16,181 nucleotides of DNA from Deltaproteobacteria bacterium (GTDB lineage: Bacteria; Desulfobacterota; Dissulfuribacteria; Dissulfuribacterales; JALVPX01): positions 1 to 16,181 of the forward strand of contig JALVPX010000088.1 of NCBI GenBank assembly GCA_027031565.1, written 5' to 3'. The notes under the pieces were generated by a model. That model ran no database searches. It worked only from the letters and a program-made list of their open reading frames with translations, and was not told where the DNA came from. Positions 13,286 to 16,181 of the stretch are shown here, piece by piece. Numbering within the stretch: position 1 is the first letter of the stretch; the number at the start of each line of letters is the position of its first letter. The translations under genes were made by a program, and so were the position numbers.

Positions 13286-14519
13286 ATTTCAGATATCGCC
13301 TCAACCAGTCCAGTGCTGTTTCAGATGCAATCATTCTCACTTCCTGCCGGTCACCTGGAAAAAGGAATCGCTCCACAAATATTTTTTCAGGCGTGCCCAT
13401 GCCTATATACACGGTACCGACCGGCTTTTCCGGCGTGCCGCCTGTTGGCCCTGCAATACCCGTCAAGGAAAGACCATAAGATACATTCCCCAATTTCATC
13501 ACGCCGGCAACCATTCTTCGCGCTGTCTGCTTACTGACGGCTCCATATTCCTCAATGATCTCCCTGGGAACGCCTAGAATCTGCGCCTTTGCCTCATTAC
13601 TGTATGTTATGGCTCCGCATTCAAACCACCCGGAACTACCAGAAACCGAGGTTATGCGCTGGCCGACCAAGCCGCCCGTACAAGATTCGGCAACCGCCAA
13701 AAAACCCTTTTTATCCAAGAGAAGCCTGCCAAGAACAGCTTCAAGGCAGTCCTGATCCTCTGCCACGATCTCTTTTTCCAAGGCTTGGCGCACACGGCTG
13801 CACACCTTTTCAAACAGGGATTTCAGCCCTTTTTTCCCGCCGTCGCCGCGGGCAGTGACGGAGACGTGTATTTCTGGGAAATTGGGATAATAGCCGATCT
13901 GGACGTCTGGGAAATCGGCCTCAAAAGTCTCCAGCCTTTGGTTGATCTCTGTTTCACCCAGGCCAAAGACCTTGAAAACCTTGTAAAGGATAAGCTGGCC
14001 TGCTCCAAGCAGGTCTTCCAGCCTGGGTATGACCTGGTTTTCCATGTGGGCCTTGAGCTGTGAAGGAACACCCGGCAGGAAAAACAGCACCTTGCCTTTG
14101 TAACGCAGGAGGTAGCCTGCTGCGTGGGAGTTGATGTCAAGGATCTCTGCACCCCTAGGCAAGGTGGCCATCTTTTCGAGATAGGCACCAGCGGCCACAT
14201 CGCATTTATGGCCGCACTCCTCGATCTTATCCAAAAGCTCCTGCCTTATCTCCAAGTCAAGGCCGAGAGCCCCTGCCACTGCCTCGTTGGTTATGTCATC
14301 GGCGGTGGCACCCAAGCCGCCGGTAATGATGACAAAGGCGCAACGCTGCAATGAGGCCAGCAGACACTCTTTGATATCTGCCATGTCATCACCTATGACA
14401 GTGATCCTTTTTATTGAAAATCCGGAAAGAGTCAGCTTGTGGGCCACAAAGGTGCTGGTTGTATTCAGGACCCTGCCAGAAATCAGTTCATCGCCGATTG
14501 CTATGATTTCACCATACAT
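13239..14519 (-). CDS. cinA: CinA: MoCF-like domain plus nicotinamide-nucleotide amidohydrolase
   Basis: This 426-residue, full-length two-domain protein begins with a molybdopterin-binding-like (COG1058) domain at 1-170, with GDELISGRVLNT and TGGLGATADDIT (66-77), which in relatives hydrolyses ADP-ribose or NMN precursors. A linker domain leads to the C-terminal CinA/PncC domain (about 262-412). This domain has AESCTGG (277-283, S279 catalytic), SSGWFECGAITYSNEAKAQI and TGIAGPTGG (353-361), and deamidates NMN to NaMN in pyridine-nucleotide recycling. Relatives usually have GPT where this has GAT at 70-72, a mild change. The ATG overlaps the pgpA stop (ATGTATGGTGA). Its presence in the same transcript as nadB joins de novo NAD synthesis and NAD salvage. 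Confidence 0.95.
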   Translation of the reverse strand: MYGEIIAIGDELISGRVLNTTSTFVAHKLTLSGFSIKRITVIGDDMADIKECLLASLQRCAFVIITGGLGATADDITNEAVAGALGLDLEIRQELLDKIEECGHKCDVAAGAYLEKMATLPRGAEILDINSHAAGYLLRYKGKVLFFLPGVPSQLKAHMENQVIPRLEDLLGAGQLILYKVFKVFGLGETEINQRLETFEADFPDVQIGYYPNFPEIHVSVTARGDGGKKGLKSLFEKVCSRVRQALEKEIVAEDQDCLEAVLGRLLLDKKGFLAVAESCTGGLVGQRITSVSGSSGWFECGAITYSNEAKAQILGVPREIIEEYGAVSKQTARRMVAGVMKLGNVSYGLSLTGIAGPTGGTPEKPVGTVYIGMGTPEKIFVERFLFPGDRQEVRMIASETALDWLRRYLKYGTHIPGYRPASASH

Positions 14520-15006
14520 TTAAAGATCCCATGATGTGCAATACAATATTCGTGACAACCCCGGCCACAAGATCGTCCATGACTATGCCGACTCCGCCAT
14601 GAAAACGCCTCTCTATCTGCCTTATAGGAAAAGGCTTGAAAATGTCAAGCGCTCTGAACAAAAAAAAGGCCGCGATGATGTTGATCACGCTTAATGGAAC
14701 CGTCCAAAGGCTTAATGCCATGCCTGCTATTTCATCTACTACGACCCGGCCCGGATCTTCTTGCCCAAAGTGGTGGGCAGCAACCTCGGAAGACCACACT
14801 GCTACAACGATCAGAAAGGCCATCAATGAGATGGCTGCACCAGGAGAGAACAGATTTACAACAGCAGCAGCCCCTATTCCCCACAAACTGCCCCAGGTTC
14901 CTGGTGCCCGAGGCAGATAGCCAGCACCAAACCCAGTGGCAATGAACAGTGCCGTCCTTGCAGCCAATTTGCTGTACCCTTTTTTAGTGCTGTCAATCCG
15001 CTGCAT
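14509..15006 (-). CDS. pgpA: Phosphatidylglycerophosphatase A
   Basis: This 165-residue inner-membrane enzyme removes the phosphate from phosphatidylglycerophosphate to make phosphatidylglycerol. PRAPGTWGSLWG (33-43) and VVVDEIAGM (88-96) are family signatures. GIVMDDLVAGV (140-150) supplies the acidic D144-D145 pair. There are three to four hydrophobic segments, e.g. 57-71 and 103-119. I took the ATG at 15006 because the next possible start (15090) would add a Cys/Arg-rich extension lying wholly within the upstream gene and unlike the family. AGGA sits 2-3 bases before the ATG. It overlaps the VTT gene by 14 bases and cinA by 11. Confidence 0.93.
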   Translation of the reverse strand: MQRIDSTKKGYSKLAARTALFIATGFGAGYLPRAPGTWGSLWGIGAAAVVNLFSPGAAISLMAFLIVVAVWSSEVAAHHFGQEDPGRVVVDEIAGMALSLWTVPLSVINIIAAFFLFRALDIFKPFPIRQIERRFHGGVGIVMDDLVAGVVTNIVLHIMGSLNVW

Positions 15007-15739
15007 GTTCCTGGACCCATCTGTACAAGGACTCCCGATAATACCAGGCCGGAGCCGCGAGCAGAAGCGTGGCGAGCAGAACCGCCGCAAAGGTTTTTAT
15101 GTCACCGTTGTAGATTTGTGCACCCTGCAAGGCAAGCATGAGCGTGCCTGGCATCCGCCCGAAAAAAACAATCAAGAGAAAGACCTGCCAGGGCATTCTG
15201 CTGAGCCCGAGCAGGTAACACAAAAAATCTTTTGGAAAGCCTGGAAATACAAAGAGTGCAAAGCATATAAATATGCCTTGATGTTCCAGCAAGACCTCAA
15301 ATTTCTGGTAATAGCTTGATTTGGCAAGCCATTTTCTAACCATGGGCCTGAACTGCCTGGATATGTAAAAGGCTGCGAACGAACCCAGAGTTAGCCCGAA
15401 GGTGGAATAGACAAAGCCTTGCCAGACCCCGAAGAAAAAACCGCCCAGGACACCAGTAGCCTCACCTGGGATGGGAGAAAACACTACCTGCAGGGCCTGG
15501 ACTGCGATATAGGCAATAGGAGCAAGGGAACCAAAGGACAATACCAGATCCCTTAACGCCTCCCTTTTATGGAACAAGTCTGACAAATAGTGGAACAGGT
15601 GGGCCAGGGAACCGTTTGAATACAGATAAAGGGCTACGGTTGTGCTCAACAAAAGGAATAATACCAGCCCGGGCAGGAAGAGGCGATGGAAATCCCGGCG
15701 GCTTCTGCGCTTTTTCACTTTTTTTGCCTTTTCCAGCAC
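14993..15739 (-). CDS. TVP38/TMEM64 (VTT domain) membrane protein
   Basis: This 248-residue inner-membrane protein has a basic N-terminus (KKVKKRRSRR), TM1 at about 20-40 and a VTT/SNARE-associated (DedA superfamily) core at about 72-205. The core motifs are SPIPGEATGVLGGFFFG (88-104) and PGFPKDFLCYLLGLSRM (166-182). A last helix lies at about 217-234. DedA-superfamily proteins are implicated in flipping undecaprenyl phosphate or phospholipids and in membrane homeostasis; the specific substrate here is unknown. Being next to pgpA fits a lipid role. The start is GTG at 15739, overlapping the nadB end by 25 bases, with no strong Shine-Dalgarno; a slightly later start is possible. Confidence 0.88.
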   Translation of the reverse strand: MLEKAKKVKKRRSRRDFHRLFLPGLVLFLLLSTTVALYLYSNGSLAHLFHYLSDLFHKREALRDLVLSFGSLAPIAYIAVQALQVVFSPIPGEATGVLGGFFFGVWQGFVYSTFGLTLGSFAAFYISRQFRPMVRKWLAKSSYYQKFEVLLEHQGIFICFALFVFPGFPKDFLCYLLGLSRMPWQVFLLIVFFGRMPGTLMLALQGAQIYNGDIKTFAAVLLATLLLAAPAWYYRESLYRWVQEHAAD

Positions 15740-16181
15740 AAGATAGTGTCTCTGCGCCAGTTCCAGTCATCCTTTCGAGGATAAGTTGCGTTGTAATGCC
15801 CGCCCCTGCTCTCTTTGCGGCAGTTGGCCGCCTCAACAATCAACTCTGCGACCTGGGCGATGTTGCGAAGCTCTACAAAGTCGCTTGTCAAGATATAGTC
15901 CCAATAATGTTTGTTTACCTCTTCCAGTATGGGCCTGAGTCTTTCCCCGGCCAGGTGCAGCCTTTTCTCGTTTCTGACAATACCCACGTAATTCCACATT
16001 AGACGGCGGATGACATCCCAGTTGTGAGTAACAATCACTGCCTCTTCCATGTCCACTGCACCGCCCGGGTTCCAAGCGGGTACAGGCGGCACCTTCTTAC
16101 GCCTCAGCTCTTCAAATTCCCTTCGTATGCCGACGTGGGCCTGATGGGCCATGACCAGGCCTTCAAGCAATGAATTGGAGG
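15715..16181 (-). CDS. nadB: L-aspartate oxidase, C-terminal part (5' end outside window)
   Basis: The frame is open to the right edge, leaving 155 C-terminal codons. The visible part starts with SNSLLEGLVMAHQA, the flavoprotein motif near the FAD/substrate site of L-aspartate oxidases. It ends with a helical domain carrying ESRGGHYNATYPRKDDWNWR, the conserved Ser-Arg-Gly-x-His and C-terminal Arg region. The enzyme oxidises L-aspartate to iminoaspartate, the first step of quinolinate and NAD synthesis. Succinate dehydrogenase or fumarate reductase flavoprotein subunits share the fold, but the SNSLLEGLV wording and the short C-terminal domain favour NadB. It overlaps the VTT gene by 25 bases and heads the visible part of the chain. 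Confidence 0.9.
   Translation of the reverse strand, partial: SNSLLEGLVMAHQAHVGIRREFEELRRKKVPPVPAWNPGGAVDMEEAVIVTHNWDVIRRLMWNYVGIVRNEKRLHLAGERLRPILEEVNKHYWDYILTSDFVELRNIAQVAELIVEAANCRKESRGGHYNATYPRKDDWNWRRDTILCWKRQKK

Noticed and set aside
15007..15090. Upstream ATG at 15090 as start of pgpA
   Set aside because: The extra 28 residues are Arg/Cys-rich, unlike the family, and lie wholly inside the VTT gene.

Overview
The window looks like chromosomal DNA of a flagellated Gram-negative bacterium, most likely a Desulfobacterota (former Deltaproteobacteria) member. The reasons are PEP-CTERM/VPxP-CTERM sorting tails (known only from Gram-negative exosortase systems), cohesin and dockerin modules in an apparently non-cellulolytic context, an orphan PAS-AAA+-Fis sigma-54 activator whose PAS domain carries a Cys/His cluster common in that group, and the gene order nadB - VTT membrane protein - pgpA - cinA - thpR. 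No rRNA, tRNA, CRISPR array, transposase or integrase was seen. The taxonomic call is inference.

Bases 1-7801 form a surface-protein region organised around one regulator. A sigma-54 activator (4063-5445, minus) sits between two operons. To its left, on the minus strand, a 64-residue Cys-containing protein (3536-3730) precedes a very large secreted multidomain protein (1-3476), which is open for at least 1158 codons and leaves the window. To its right, on the plus strand, lie a secreted cohesin-like plus dockerin protein (5751-6530), a cohesin-like protein with a VPLPP-type C-terminal sorting tail (6570-7172) and another VPIPP-tailed protein (7217-7762), closed by a strong terminator. Both operons are preceded by near-identical sigma-54 core promoters (GGCATA-N4-TTGC), and two dyads with 12-base spacers lie upstream of the right one. 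The reading is that one activator could switch on both sides of a cell-surface assembly in which a dockerin-bearing protein docks on an exosortase-anchored cohesin-like protein. The exosortase is not in the window.

Bases 7813-12593, all minus strand, hold a polysaccharide deacetylase and a chemotaxis operon: CheW, a double-Cache methyl-accepting chemoreceptor and a PhnD-like periplasmic binding protein. The first two overlap and the third follows after 10 bases. A very good sigma-28 (FliA) flagellar promoter lies upstream of cheW, and a 9+9-base inverted repeat straddles its -10 element and leader.

Bases 12728-16181, all minus strand, are a housekeeping chain in transcription order: nadB (C-terminal part only), a VTT/TVP38-family membrane protein, pgpA, cinA and thpR. 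Every neighbouring pair overlaps by 11-47 bases, so this is almost certainly one transcription unit.
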